A stretch of 64,000 nt of DNA from positions 496,001 to 560,000 of the forward strand of contig OZ242312.1 in the NCBI GenBank assembly GCA_965207805.1. Direction: 5' to 3'. The notes beneath the pieces are model-generated. The model saw only the letters and a program-made list of their open reading frames with translations, ran no database searches and was not told the origin of the DNA. Source of the stretch: Palauibacter sp965207805. Lineage in GTDB: Bacteria; Gemmatimonadota; Gemmatimonadetes; Palauibacterales; Palauibacteraceae. Each line of letters opens with the position of its first letter. Within the stretch, counting starts at the first letter, position 1. Positions 8,858 through 17,069 of the stretch are shown in pieces. A program made the position numbers and the translations under genes.

Positions 8858-9946
8858 TTATCGGTTCTCGCGCTCCTGCGCGCGGGCGCCCCGCAGGACG
8901 TTCTCCAGGGCATAGTTCGCCTCGTGGCAGGCGTACTCGTAGAGGAGATCGTCCATCTTCACGAACGGGACGTCGCCACCCCACGGGGTCTCCCACGTGT
9001 CCGGGTCGTCGATCAGGAACTCGTAGCTGATCGTGTTCGCGTCCACGCGCGTGAGCCGTTCCGTAATCTTCATGTTGGGGCTCGCGCCGAAGAACTCGCG
9101 GTAGGCGGTAAGCTGCTGCGGGTTGAGCTTCGTCGTCTCGATCACGAGCGTGTCGTCCTCCCACCAGCCGCGGGAATCCCCGAACCAGGGCCGGATCGCA
9201 TTCGGGAACGATGACGGAGCGCCGGTCTCGTCGGACTCCCCGGAGTCGGGAGAGACGCCGATCGGGATGATGCGGGCGTCGTGCACCATCTCCGTCATGA
9301 TCATGAGATGGTCGGGGGTCTGCACGATGGTGTAGTTGTTGTTGTAGAAGTAGTTGGGAAGCATCGGAGGGCCGGCGTTGGACCCGAAGGAGACGATGCA
9401 GCGCTCGGAGAGGGGCCGGTTCTCGGGGTTGTCGTACTCGCCGTGCTGGCCGCGGACCGCGAGGAGCCCGCCGAGCCGCTGCCGGGCCTCGGCGGTGCGC
9501 GCGGGGATGCGGCCATCCTCCGGAATCATGAGGAGAGAACTGCGCGGTTCTCCGTTCACGACGGCGACCTGATCTCCCCGGTCCAGATAGAAGAGGTTGT
9601 AGCCGCCCGTGCCGCCGGCGGCCGCCTCCAGGATGAAGTCGCACCCGATGGTGATGCCGCCCTCCGCCGGCGCGTCACGGTCCGGATCGCTGGATCCCGA
9701 GTGGGCCTCGATGCATTCCTGCCGGCCGCCCTCGATCTGGGCGACCTGCTCGGGCGTGAGCACGGCCTCGAACCCCCGGGGCCGCTCGATGGGCGTGATC
9801 GTCCCGTTCGTCCAGTTCCCCTGCAGGTCGGGGCGTCCGTCCGGCGTGCGCGGCAAGGCGCCGCCATCCTGCGCCAGTGCGACCGGGATCGACACGGCGG
9901 CAACCAGGGCCGCCGCGACTGTTGCGCGCATCATGGTTACCTTCAT
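8858..9946 (-). CDS. Secreted protein of unknown function (PDGxPDLQGNW family)
   Basis: The 362-residue product starts with a clear Sec signal peptide (about residues 1-25, ending ALAQ). The segment TPDGRPDLQGNWTN follows directly. This opening is shared by a large set of uncharacterised exported proteins in Acidobacteriota and Gemmatimonadota; no function is established that I know of. There are no membrane helices after the signal and no catalytic motif I can name. Start ATG 9946 has a GAGGGAAG ribosome binding site. It stands alone, divergent from the VanZ-like gene. Confidence 0.75.
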   Translation of the reverse strand: MKVTMMRATVAAALVAAVSIPVALAQDGGALPRTPDGRPDLQGNWTNGTITPIERPRGFEAVLTPEQVAQIEGGRQECIEAHSGSSDPDRDAPAEGGITIGCDFILEAAAGGTGGYNLFYLDRGDQVAVVNGEPRSSLLMIPEDGRIPARTAEARQRLGGLLAVRGQHGEYDNPENRPLSERCIVSFGSNAGPPMLPNYFYNNNYTIVQTPDHLMIMTEMVHDARIIPIGVSPDSGESDETGAPSSFPNAIRPWFGDSRGWWEDDTLVIETTKLNPQQLTAYREFFGASPNMKITERLTRVDANTISYEFLIDDPDTWETPWGGDVPFVKMDDLLYEYACHEANYALENVLRGARAQERENR

Positions 9947-10056
9947 CGGAACTTCCCTCGCGGTTCAGCGTCTCAGCGACACAAAAGGGTCGTCACTTTC
10001 TAATCATATGGCTCGTTGCGCGATGGTTCACGGGGTGGCCGTCCGCCCGAGCCGGG

Positions 10057-10641
10057 ATGGAGATGCGGATGCCGGATTTCTCGTCCAACCGGGAGAGGCG
10101 CCTGTGGCTGTGGGCGCTGGCCGTGGTCGTGGCGATCTACGCGACGGCCGATCTCGCGCGTACGCTGGCCGACGCGCTGCGCGAGAGCGGGTTGCTCGAA
10201 CTCACCCCCACCATGTTCAGCGCCGGCATGCTCCTGATCGGGATCATGATTCTGGTGCAAGGGCTGAGGGAGCGGTCGCGCGGCGTGGAGGTCGGCTTCG
10301 CGCTGGGCGTCGCGGCGATCGCGGTCATCGGTTTCGCGCGCGGGATCGCCGCGGCCGAGCGTTCACATCTCATCGAGTACGCGGTGCTGGCGCTCATCAT
10401 CCACGAGGCCCTGGTGGAACGGACGGCCCACGGGAAGCGCGTCCCGGTACCGGCCGTGCTGGCGATCGCGTTGACGACGGCGGTCGGCGTGGTGGACGAG
10501 TGCATCCAATTCTTCGTGCCAAGCCGCACGTTCGACTGGTTCGACATCGGGTTCGACCTGCTGGCGAGCGTGCTCGCGGTCGGCTCGAGCGTCTCGATCC
10601 GCTGGGTACGCCGCCTGATCGGAAGGTGGCGCTCTTCATAG
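10057..10641 (+). CDS. VanZ-like membrane protein
   Basis: This 194-residue membrane protein has about five hydrophobic segments. It carries the VanZ-like pattern: HLIEYAVLALIIHEAL, then VVDECIQFFVPSRTFDWFD with its acidic and Asp residues. VanZ-family proteins are small integral membrane proteins; the founder gives low-level teicoplanin resistance but most members have no known role. ATG 10057 is the first plausible start, with ATG 10063 and 10069 close behind. The longer upstream frame would overlap the divergent secreted-protein gene and its promoter, so I reject it. Confidence 0.65.
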   Translation: MEMRMPDFSSNRERRLWLWALAVVVAIYATADLARTLADALRESGLLELTPTMFSAGMLLIGIMILVQGLRERSRGVEVGFALGVAAIAVIGFARGIAAAERSHLIEYAVLALIIHEALVERTAHGKRVPVPAVLAIALTTAVGVVDECIQFFVPSRTFDWFDIGFDLLASVLAVGSSVSIRWVRRLIGRWRSS

Positions 10642-10655
10642 CAGCGCCGGCAGCA

Positions 10656-11069
10656 CTAGCCTCGCGCGTTCACCGTTCGCACATGCCCCGCCGTCCCGTA
10701 GTCCAGGATTGCCCTGTCCGCAGTCAGCAGCCGGGCCCCATGGTGGCGGGCGGTGGCGACGATCAGTCGGTCGGCGGGGTCGGAAGTGAAGGCACCCGGC
10801 AGGCGTACGCTCCCCACGGCGATCGCGGGTTCAATGGGCAGGAGTCGGAAGGCGGGAAGCTCGAGAACGGCGTCGATCCACTCCATGACATCGCGATCGA
10901 GACGCAGCCGTCCCCTCTCCGCCAGGAGGGCGATCTCCCACGGAGTGATGGCGGAAACACCGACACGGCTCCCCTGACCGCTCCCTTGGATGGCGCGGGC
11001 CGCGGACGGGCCCAGTCTCAGATCTCCCTGGATGGCCCAGATCAGTACATGGGTATCGACGACGATCAC
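10656..11069 (-). CDS. vapC: PIN-domain toxin (VapC family)
   Basis: The product is a PIN-domain ribonuclease of 137 residues. The first acidic residue is in VVDTHVLIW at the N-terminus, a conserved Glu in TPWEIALL, the third acidic site in DPADRLIVATA and the last in LLTADRAI. VapC toxins cut tRNA or rRNA when their antitoxin is degraded. I start at the GTG at 11069 because it overlaps the antitoxin stop as GTGA, the usual coupling; an ATG at 11084 would overlap more. It is the second gene of the pair. Confidence 0.85.
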   Translation of the reverse strand: MIVVDTHVLIWAIQGDLRLGPSAARAIQGSGQGSRVGVSAITPWEIALLAERGRLRLDRDVMEWIDAVLELPAFRLLPIEPAIAVGSVRLPGAFTSDPADRLIVATARHHGARLLTADRAILDYGTAGHVRTVNARG

Positions 11070-11311
11070 CGCACGGCATCCCATTCCGCCGGATCGGCGG
11101 CCGGCGCGAAGGGATCATCGTAGCCCAACACGGATCCCTGGAGAGCACCGATGATCTGTCCTCCCGCGTCGTCGGGCCGGGGCACGGGCGCCAGCAGCGC
11201 GACGGGCCGACCATGTTTGGTGATCGTGATCGATTCCTGCTGCTCGGTAACCTGTGCAATCAGTCGCGCGCATGTCTTGCGGAACACCGCTACGCCAACG
11301 GTTCTGCTCAT
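11066..11311 (-). CDS. Phd/YefM-type antitoxin
   Basis: The 81-residue protein opens with a Phd/YefM-like DNA-binding fold (RKTCARLIAQVTEQQESI, then ITKHGRPVALL). Its C-terminal tail should wrap and block the VapC toxin. It is the first gene of the operon and overlaps the toxin by 4 bases. Start ATG 11311 has GGAGG about 10 bases upstream. Phd-type antitoxins repress their own promoter, and an AT-rich palindromic site lies just upstream at 11334-11352. Confidence 0.8.
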   Translation of the reverse strand: MSRTVGVAVFRKTCARLIAQVTEQQESITITKHGRPVALLAPVPRPDDAGGQIIGALQGSVLGYDDPFAPAADPAEWDAVR

Positions 11312-11333
11312 CCGTTACGATCCTCCGTTAGTA

Positions 11334-11352
11334 TGTACATAAATATTGTACA
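11334..11352. promoter_or_regulatory. Putative toxin-antitoxin operator (paired TGTACA palindromes)
   Basis: Two copies of the palindrome TGTACA (11334-11339 and 11347-11352) lie 13 bases apart, start to start, in a strikingly AT-rich patch. The patch is just upstream of the antitoxin start on the minus strand. The position suits an operator where the Phd-type antitoxin represses its own promoter. This is inferred from symmetry and location. Confidence 0.45.
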
Positions 11353-11518
11353 TTATCTTCGTTGCGGGCGAAACGAGCGCCGGAGTGCCTCTGGGACGCC
11401 GTCCCATACGTATCCGTGGCGATCGCAACGGACTCTCAAGGGACGCAGCCCCCCGTGTACCGGCGCGGTGCCAGTCGTTACGATGCCTCCCGTACTCGAT
11501 CCGAATCAGGAGGTTCTC

Positions 11519-12805
11519 ATGCGGGGCATGATTCGCGCGCACCGTGGCGCGCTTTGGGCCGGACTTCTTGCCGTTTCAGCGATGGTCGCGTTTCCGGGCG
11601 TCGGGGCCGCGCAGTACCTGCCGGCGCGCGGAGACGCGTGGGAGACGCGCACTCCGGAGCAGGTGGGGATGAACGCGGCGGGCGTCCAGGCGGCCGTCGA
11701 ATACGCGCTCGAGCACGAGACGAGCCAGGCGCGCGACCGGGAGTTCCAGCACAGCCGGAGCTTCGGGCGCGAACCGCTCGGTGAGGGGATCGGCCCCTTC
11801 AACGTGCGTGGCGGGCCGGCCGGGATGATCGTGCGTCACGGCTACATCGTCGCGGAGTGGGGGGACACGAAGCGCGTCGACATGACGTACAGCGTGACCA
11901 AGTCCTTCCTCTCGACGTCGGTGGGACTCGCGTGGGACGAAGGGCTCATCGGCTCGCTCGATGACACGGTGCGCGAGTACATGGCCCCGATCGACGTCCC
12001 CCCGGGCGATGGGGAGCCCGGCGTCGACCGCATCGGCTTCGGGAAGCCCGACCCGACGACGATGTTCGAATCCGAGCACAACAGCACGATCACGTGGGAC
12101 GACCTCCTGCGGCAGACCTCCGACTGGGAGGGCACGCTGTGGGGCAAGCCGGACTGGGCCGACCGTCCGAGCGGCGACCCCTCCACCTGGTTGACGCGCG
12201 ACCGGCACTCTTCCGGTACCGTGTACGAGTACAACGACACGCGCGTGAACCTCCTCGCGCTCGCCGCAATGAGCGTGCTGCGGCGCCCACTGCCCGAGGT
12301 TCTGCACGAACGCGTGATGGGACCGATCGGCGCCTCCCCGACCTGGCGCTGGAACGGCTACGAGAACTCGTGGGTCACGATCGACGGGCGTCGCGTGCAG
12401 TCGGTGAGCGGCGGCGGCCACTGGGGCGGCGGCATGTTCATCAGCGCCCGGGACCAGGCGCGCTTCGGCCTCTTCACCCTGCGCCGCGGGACGTGGGGAG
12501 ACCGGCAGCTCCTCTCCGAGGAATGGTTTGACCTCGCGACCACGCCGGGCCCGGCGAACGGCTCCTACGGCTTCATGAACTTCATGCTCAACGTCGCGGA
12601 CGACGAGGGGAACAAGCGCTATCCGAGCGCGCCCGCGGAGGCGTGGGCCCACCTCGGAAACGGGACGAACATGATCTACTGCGACCCCGTGAACGATCTG
12701 GTCGTGGTGGCGCGCTGGATCCCCGGAGGGGCGATCGACGGCCTGCTCGACCTCGTCATCGACTCGATCGACGGCGCGGCCGCGACCTCATCCGGATCGC
12801 GCTGA
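11519..12805 (+). CDS. Secreted serine hydrolase (class C beta-lactamase/DD-peptidase fold)
   Basis: The 428-residue protein has a signal peptide (residues 1-31, ending GAAQ). A beta-lactamase-related catalytic domain follows, with the nucleophile box SVTK in TYSVTKSFLS and YEYND as the YxN box. Such proteins include esterases, D-aminopeptidases and amidases as well as beta-lactamases; sequence alone does not give the substrate. ATG 11519 is chosen because AGGAGG lies 5 bases upstream and the signal peptide begins there. It is monocistronic, followed by the tRNA cluster. Confidence 0.85.
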   Translation: MRGMIRAHRGALWAGLLAVSAMVAFPGVGAAQYLPARGDAWETRTPEQVGMNAAGVQAAVEYALEHETSQARDREFQHSRSFGREPLGEGIGPFNVRGGPAGMIVRHGYIVAEWGDTKRVDMTYSVTKSFLSTSVGLAWDEGLIGSLDDTVREYMAPIDVPPGDGEPGVDRIGFGKPDPTTMFESEHNSTITWDDLLRQTSDWEGTLWGKPDWADRPSGDPSTWLTRDRHSSGTVYEYNDTRVNLLALAAMSVLRRPLPEVLHERVMGPIGASPTWRWNGYENSWVTIDGRRVQSVSGGGHWGGGMFISARDQARFGLFTLRRGTWGDRQLLSEEWFDLATTPGPANGSYGFMNFMLNVADDEGNKRYPSAPAEAWAHLGNGTNMIYCDPVNDLVVVARWIPGGAIDGLLDLVIDSIDGAAATSSGSR

Positions 12806-12907
12806 ACCGAATCGGGGTCGGCCCCCTGCGGCAGGTAGACGCTGGGGGGCGATCCGATTAGATTGCCCGCGCGGCGCGTCGCCTCTTCCGGCGGCGCGTT
12901 TCGTGTC

Positions 12908-12982
12908 TGCGCCCGTAGCTCAGCCTGGATAGAGCGCTTGCCTCCGGAGCAAGAGGTCACAGGTTCGAATCCTGTCGGGCGC
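12908..12982 (+). tRNA. tRNA-Arg (CCG)
   Basis: The acceptor strands GCGCCCG and CGGGCGC pair fully, with discriminator A at 12982. The anticodon loop CTCCGGA gives anticodon CCG, and the T-arm ACAGG-TTCGAAT-CCTGT is canonical. CCA is not encoded. It is the first of four tRNA genes on this strand. Confidence 0.95.
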
Positions 12983-13055
12983 ACTCGTCCCGGCTGAGCC
13001 AGAGGCACCGGTTTTCGGGGGCGACTCCCCGGACCGGAGGGCTCAGGGGGCGCAG

Positions 13056-13141
13056 GCTCGGGTGGCGGAAATGGCAGACGCGCAGGATTCAGGATCCTGT
13101 GGGATTAAACTCCCGTGGGGGTTCGACTCCCCCCCCGAGCA
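13056..13141 (+). tRNA. tRNA-Leu (CAG)
   Basis: This is a class II tRNA with a long variable arm. The acceptor GCTCGGG pairs with CCCGAGC, and the anticodon stem CAGGA/TCCTG encloses TTCAGGA, giving anticodon CAG. CCA is not encoded. Confidence 0.95.
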
Positions 13142-13147
13142 TCACCA

Positions 13148-13233
13148 GCCCAGGTGGCGGAACTGGCAGACGCGCTAGCTTGAGGGGCTAGTGTCCTTTT
13201 ACGGACGTGGAGGTTCGAATCCTCTCCTGGGCA
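13148..13233 (+). tRNA. tRNA-Leu (GAG)
   Basis: This is a class II tRNA, six bases after the previous one. The acceptor GCCCAGG pairs with CCTGGGC, and the stem CTAGC/GCTAG encloses TTGAGGG, giving anticodon GAG. CCA is not encoded. The two tRNA-Leu genes are probably co-transcribed. Confidence 0.95.
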
Positions 13234-13273
13234 TGCAGCATGACATCGCCGGTCGCGGGACGGCCGGCTCCGA

Positions 13274-13347
13274 GCGCCCGTAGCTCAACTGGATAGAGCA
13301 CCTGACTACGGATCAGGAGGTTGGGGATTCGAATTCTCCCGGGCGCA
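13274..13347 (+). tRNA. tRNA-Arg (ACG)
   Basis: The acceptor GCGCCCG pairs with CGGGCGC, and the stem CCTGA/TCAGG encloses CTACGGA, giving anticodon ACG. This A34 is normally deaminated to inosine by TadA to read CGN codons. CCA is not encoded. It ends the tRNA cluster. Confidence 0.95.
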
Positions 13348-13375
13348 TGCTTTCCTTCCTTCGGAAGTCAAGACT

Positions 13376-13439
13376 GCGCCCGCGAGAATTCGGGCGCTCG
13401 TGGAGCTTCGCTCCCCTTCGCTGGCCAAATTCTCCCGGG
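13376..13439. repeat. Hairpins and a 12-bp copy of the tRNA 3' end downstream of the tRNA cluster
   Basis: GCGCCCG (13376-13382) and CGGGCGC (13391-13397) form a perfect 7-bp stem. GGAGC-TTC-GCTCC (13402-13414) forms a second. AATTCTCCCGGG from the tRNA-Arg(ACG) T-arm and acceptor (13332-13343) is repeated at 13428-13439. The hairpins may end or process the tRNA transcript. The repeat could be an old insertion scar or chance. Confidence 0.4.
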
Positions 13440-13483
13440 TCGACTTGCTTCAAACGCTCTCCTCAAGACCGGAGTATCATCGC

Positions 13484-13936
13484 ATGCGTGTGAGATTGGC
13501 TGAGAAACGCGATGTGGATCGGCTGCTGGAGTTGATGCGGGGGCTGGCGCGGTTTGAGGAGTACATCGACGACTTTGCGGTGACGCGGGAGAGTGTGCTT
13601 GAGCATGGGTTCGGGGACGACCGTCTGTTCACGGCGTTCGTGGCTGAGCAGGACGACGATCTCGTCGGGATGGCCGTCGTCTACACGATTCCGTGGACCT
13701 ATACGCTGCGGCCGAAGGTCGTGCTCAAGGAGCTGTTCGTCGAAGAGGGTGCGCGAGACGCGGGGGCGGGGAAGGCGTTGATGGCGGCGGTGATTTCGCA
13801 CGCCGAGTCCATCGGTGCGGCCGAATTGATCTGGACCGTCATGGACGGGAACCGTGCGGCAGAGGGCTTCTACAGATCCCTGGGCGCCTCGCCGGACCTC
13901 AAGTGGAACAACTGGTCCATGAGCCTCGACGAGTGA
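13484..13936 (+). CDS. GNAT-family N-acetyltransferase
   Basis: The 150-residue protein has the GNAT fold. An N-terminal RLAEKRDVDRLLELM strand-helix is followed by the acceptor region ending in LKELFVEEGARDAGAGKALM. That segment holds the acetyl-CoA-binding loop in degenerate form, and GNRAAEGFYRSLGA is the C-terminal motif. The spacing resembles diamine/thialysine acetyltransferases of the SAT type. ATG 13484 has GGAG at 13471-13474. The substrate cannot be told from sequence. Confidence 0.8.
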   Translation: MRVRLAEKRDVDRLLELMRGLARFEEYIDDFAVTRESVLEHGFGDDRLFTAFVAEQDDDLVGMAVVYTIPWTYTLRPKVVLKELFVEEGARDAGAGKALMAAVISHAESIGAAELIWTVMDGNRAAEGFYRSLGASPDLKWNNWSMSLDE

Positions 13937-14011
13937 AGTGGGTTCAGTTGACGCATGGAACAGCCATCGCGGACTGCGGCTCAGCCCCCGCTTCGGCGGC
14001 CCGGGTCGCGT

Positions 14012-14839
14012 TCAAGCGTCGCTCGTTTCAGTCAACTCCTCGAGCTGCGGATTGGTCCACCATGCCCCGCTCTTCGCGCAGAGCAGCCAGATGGCGTTGT
14101 CCACCAAGGCGACGGGCACCTTGCCCGCCGCCGCGATCGCTTCTGCCGCCGCCATGGCGTCGACGAACAAACGCCTGCTGGGCTTGGGTGTGCCTCGGTG
14201 ACCTCGGTTGGGCCACGTGCCGGCCTCAATCAAACCGAACGCGGCCAAGGCCCGGAGAAGGTGCCTGTCGGGTTTAGCCACGTCGAAGCCGAGGTTCTTG
14301 AGGGCCTCCGCCGCCAGGGGCACGCCGAAGGCCGGAAGCTTGTACTCGTCACCCGGCGTGCCCAGGCGCCGCGCCGCGCTCTTGGGATCGTTGTCGAGCC
14401 GCTGGACGAGCGACGTGAAGTAGCTCTCCGCCGGCCGATCTGGGCGGCTGTATTCGTACAGCTTGTCCGCAGTCTGGATCAGATGGACGAGGCTTTGCTT
14501 CAGGACCATGGACCCCGCACGACGCTCCTGGAACCAAGGCACGATGCGGCCGCTGATGTCGTCCTCCGAGAGCCCTGCGTACCACTCCAGGCCAAAGCCC
14601 GAAAACACGTCCGAGAGTTCGGTCTGGATTCCTTCGATCTTGGCCCAGTCCGTGTTGTTGGACAACACGGACATCAGCAGCGCCTCAAAGGTCTCGTCGT
14701 CGCTCCACGTCCGACCTTCCTCCGACCTCTGCCTGACCGCTTCCACCTGACCGTACCCATCCACGAGACCGCACCAGTCCTCCCGCCACGCGTCCAGACT
14801 GGATTTGACGTTCTTCCACAGGCACAGCAACTCGCTCAT
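14012..14839 (-). CDS. HhH-GPD/3-methyladenine DNA glycosylase-like protein (tentative)
   Basis: This 275-residue protein has a central segment (EDDISGRIVPWF) and a later LAAEALKNLGFDVAKPDRHLLRAL. The KPDRHLLR stretch resembles the active-site region of Tag/HhH-GPD base-excision glycosylases. A true Tag zinc site is not evident, so the call is tentative. I choose ATG 14839 because GGAG lies six bases upstream. The ATG at 14890 has no ribosome binding site and abuts the perfect inverted repeat at 14893-14938, which is better read as promoter DNA. Base composition is less GC-rich than in the neighbours. Confidence 0.5.
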   Translation of the reverse strand: MSELLCLWKNVKSSLDAWREDWCGLVDGYGQVEAVRQRSEEGRTWSDDETFEALLMSVLSNNTDWAKIEGIQTELSDVFSGFGLEWYAGLSEDDISGRIVPWFQERRAGSMVLKQSLVHLIQTADKLYEYSRPDRPAESYFTSLVQRLDNDPKSAARRLGTPGDEYKLPAFGVPLAAEALKNLGFDVAKPDRHLLRALAAFGLIEAGTWPNRGHRGTPKPSRRLFVDAMAAAEAIAAAGKVPVALVDNAIWLLCAKSGAWWTNPQLEELTETSDA

Positions 14840-14892
14840 CGATAGCTCCGATTGCCGATTTGCTCGCTCTCCGAACTTCCACCTGGCCATAC

Positions 14893-14938
14893 GCCAAGTA
14901 CTAATGATGTACTAATTCGTGTCAGATTAGTACTTGGC
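14893..14938. promoter_or_regulatory. 13-bp perfect inverted repeat (operator-like)
   Basis: GCCAAGTACTAAT (14893-14905) is repeated exactly in reverse complement at 14926-14938 with a 20-base spacer. The core GTACTAAT occurs a third time inside the spacer at 14909-14916. The site lies between the M28 gene stop (14953) and the probable start of the glycosylase-like gene (14839). It has no T-run on either strand, which argues against an intrinsic terminator, and its symmetry fits a dimeric repressor. Confidence 0.6.
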
Positions 14939-14952
14939 TCGCGCGACAGCCC

Positions 14953-16563
14953 TCAGGACGTGCCGGAAGTCCGGGCCGGGGGGCGGCAGTCGGGCCACTC
15001 GGTGCCTTCCGGCATCGTGCGCCGGTCGCGCGGCATGCGGACCGGGTCCTCGGAGGCGAGGTAGGCGAACATCGCGGTCATCACGGCGTCGTCGCGCAGA
15101 TCCTCGAAGACGATCTTGTCGAAGCTGTCGCGGTTGGTGTGCCAGGTGTAGGTGCTCGTGTCCCAGCGGTTGTCGGCGATGTTCATGCCGCTGCGGCCCT
15201 CGCCCACGTGGAAGCTGAAGGCGGGCACGCCCGCGCACAGGAAGGACGCGTGGTCCGTCCCGCCGGACTCGGGCAGGCCCGGGATCTCGAGCGTGACGAG
15301 GTCGGACAGCTCGCTCGGGATCTTCGCGAGCCACTCGCCGAAGCGCCCCGCGGCGCCGGCGAACCCCTGCATAGGGATGAACGTGACCGGGCCGTTTCCG
15401 TGATCGACGTTGAACACGGTGTGGGTGCGCTCGAGGATATCGGGATTGTCCTCTACGAAGGCGCGTGACCCGTTCAAGCCCTGCTCCTCGCCGTTCCAGA
15501 GGGCGCCGATGATGGTGCGGCGGGGGTTCGGGACGGCGTGCTTCAGGATGCGCATCGCCTCCATGATCGCGACGGCTCCGGTGCCGTTGTCGAGCGCGCC
15601 GTCGGAGCCGTCCCAGGAGTCGTAGTGGCCTCCGAGGATCACGTACTCCTCGGGCTCGGCGCTGCCGGGGATCACGGCGAAGGCGTTGAAGACCGGTACT
15701 TCTCCCAGGAAACGGGCCTGCGCGTCGACGCGCAGCACCGGCCCCTGGTCGTTCTCGGCCAGCCGGTACAGGAGCCCGTACGCCTCGCAGCTCAGGTCCA
15801 GGACCGGCGCCCGCTGCGCGCGGGTGCCGAAGATCTTGGTGACGCCCCAGCCGTCGGACCACTGCGAGCGGACGATCCCGGCGGGTTCGGCTGCGCTCAG
15901 CGCTTCCGGCAGCGAGCGCTCGTCGAACCCTGTGTTCCCCACGCGTTCGCTCCACTCCGCGATTGCGCGCTCCCGCTCCGCCGCCATGCGAGCCGTCGTC
16001 TCGGGACGCGCGAACCACTCCAGGTTGTCGTGCGAACGGCAACTCGGCTCCGGGCGCGCGACAAGCACGAACTTGCCGCGCACTTCCGACAGCGATGCCT
16101 CGAAAGCTCCGGGGCTGTCCGCGTCCGGAAGAATCACCACCTCCGCCTCGACGGGTCCGTCCGTGGGTGGGCTCCATGCGGCGGCCATGCCCTCGAGTGA
16201 TCGCACGCGCGGCTGGATGAGATCGATGTGGCTGATCCCGCGCTCCCACCCGCGCCAGGTGCCGTACTGCTCCTTGTAGGCCTCGATGCCCCACTCCGCG
16301 TACTTCGCCAGCGCCCAGTCGTTGGCACCGGCCATCGCGGGCGAGCCGGTGAGCCGCGGCCCGATGGAGTCCATCATCACCTGGCCGAGTTCGTAGACCT
16401 GCGAGCGCTCGACGCCCTCCTCCCAGATCGCCCGGATGACCGGATCGTCCGAGGGAAAGGACTGAGCCCCGGTCGACAGGGCCGCGCCCCGGGTGGGCGG
16501 AGTTGTGACTGTGAGGAGGAATACGAGTGAGCAGGCGAGTCTGACTTGAACCGAGGCCCTCAT
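14953..16563 (-). CDS. Secreted M28-family metallopeptidase
   Basis: The 536-residue protein has a signal peptide (~residues 1-27) and a PA-like insert domain in the first half. The M28 catalytic domain carries the zinc ligands: HYD in GGHYDSWDGSDGALDNGTG, the catalytic/metal Glu pair in NGEEQGLNGS, Asp in FNVDHGNG and His in WHTNRDSFDK. It should be a zinc aminopeptidase or carboxypeptidase acting outside the cytoplasm on peptides. ATG 16563 follows GGAG with 6-base spacing. It appears monocistronic. Confidence 0.9.
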   Translation of the reverse strand: MRASVQVRLACSLVFLLTVTTPPTRGAALSTGAQSFPSDDPVIRAIWEEGVERSQVYELGQVMMDSIGPRLTGSPAMAGANDWALAKYAEWGIEAYKEQYGTWRGWERGISHIDLIQPRVRSLEGMAAAWSPPTDGPVEAEVVILPDADSPGAFEASLSEVRGKFVLVARPEPSCRSHDNLEWFARPETTARMAAERERAIAEWSERVGNTGFDERSLPEALSAAEPAGIVRSQWSDGWGVTKIFGTRAQRAPVLDLSCEAYGLLYRLAENDQGPVLRVDAQARFLGEVPVFNAFAVIPGSAEPEEYVILGGHYDSWDGSDGALDNGTGAVAIMEAMRILKHAVPNPRRTIIGALWNGEEQGLNGSRAFVEDNPDILERTHTVFNVDHGNGPVTFIPMQGFAGAAGRFGEWLAKIPSELSDLVTLEIPGLPESGGTDHASFLCAGVPAFSFHVGEGRSGMNIADNRWDTSTYTWHTNRDSFDKIVFEDLRDDAVMTAMFAYLASEDPVRMPRDRRTMPEGTEWPDCRPPARTSGTS

Positions 16564-16613
16564 AGATCACTCCAGACCTTCGTCGATCAACGGCCAAGTG
16601 GTGGACCGGGAAG

Positions 16614-16874
16614 TCACTCCTGAGACGATTCCTCAGTTGCGCCCTGATGTGACGTTGCTGTCTCGTCGCGAGCTACGCATTCCCAATGTGTCAGTCCGCC
16701 CTCACTGATTACGAAGCTCGTGTACATCCCCTGCCTTGCACAGCCTTCCGTAAGGACGTCCAGCGAGTCGGTCCATTCGGGGCCCGTCAAATCGATGAAC
16801 ACGTTGTAGAGGGCGACGCCGACAAAGACACCGAGCACCGTCCTGATCGCGGCCGTTGCGCGTTCGCGCGACAT
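16614..16874 (-). CDS. Small single-pass membrane protein of unknown function
   Basis: The 86-residue product has one N-terminal hydrophobic segment (about residues 9-28, IRTVLGVFVGVALYNVFI). A short polar domain follows with two Cys residues (GCARQG, WECVAR) that could form a disulfide outside the membrane. AAAGGAG lies 7 bases upstream of ATG 16874, which supports translation. No family is recognised. It is upstream of and co-directional with the M28 gene, 50 bases away. Confidence 0.6.
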   Translation of the reverse strand: MSRERATAAIRTVLGVFVGVALYNVFIDLTGPEWTDSLDVLTEGCARQGMYTSFVISEGGLTHWECVARDETATSHQGATEESSQE

Positions 16875-17069
16875 GTGAGGGCTCCTTTCTCAAGTGTGGG
16901 GAACATGCGAACCTCCACCGATAGTCACAACCTGGCGGGGCAGCACCGGGTTCTCACCGTTCTCGGCGAGGTGTTGCGACCATGGTTGGCCACGCGCGTT
17001 GCGAATCCCCGTCCGCGCCCGGACTATGTGGGTCCGGCACCTCACTCGGCCTCGAACCCCGATCTCCCT

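Noticed and set aside
11519..12805. Beta-lactam resistance by the three class C-like proteins and the BlaI/BlaR1 pair
   Set aside because: The hydrolases have generic motifs shared with esterases and peptidases, none lies next to the regulator pair, and the BlaR1-like protein lacks a penicillin sensor domain.
14927..16597. A 556-residue frame overlapping the M28 peptidase
   Set aside because: The overlapping frame has no domain, while the 14953-16563 frame has a signal peptide and all zinc-site motifs.
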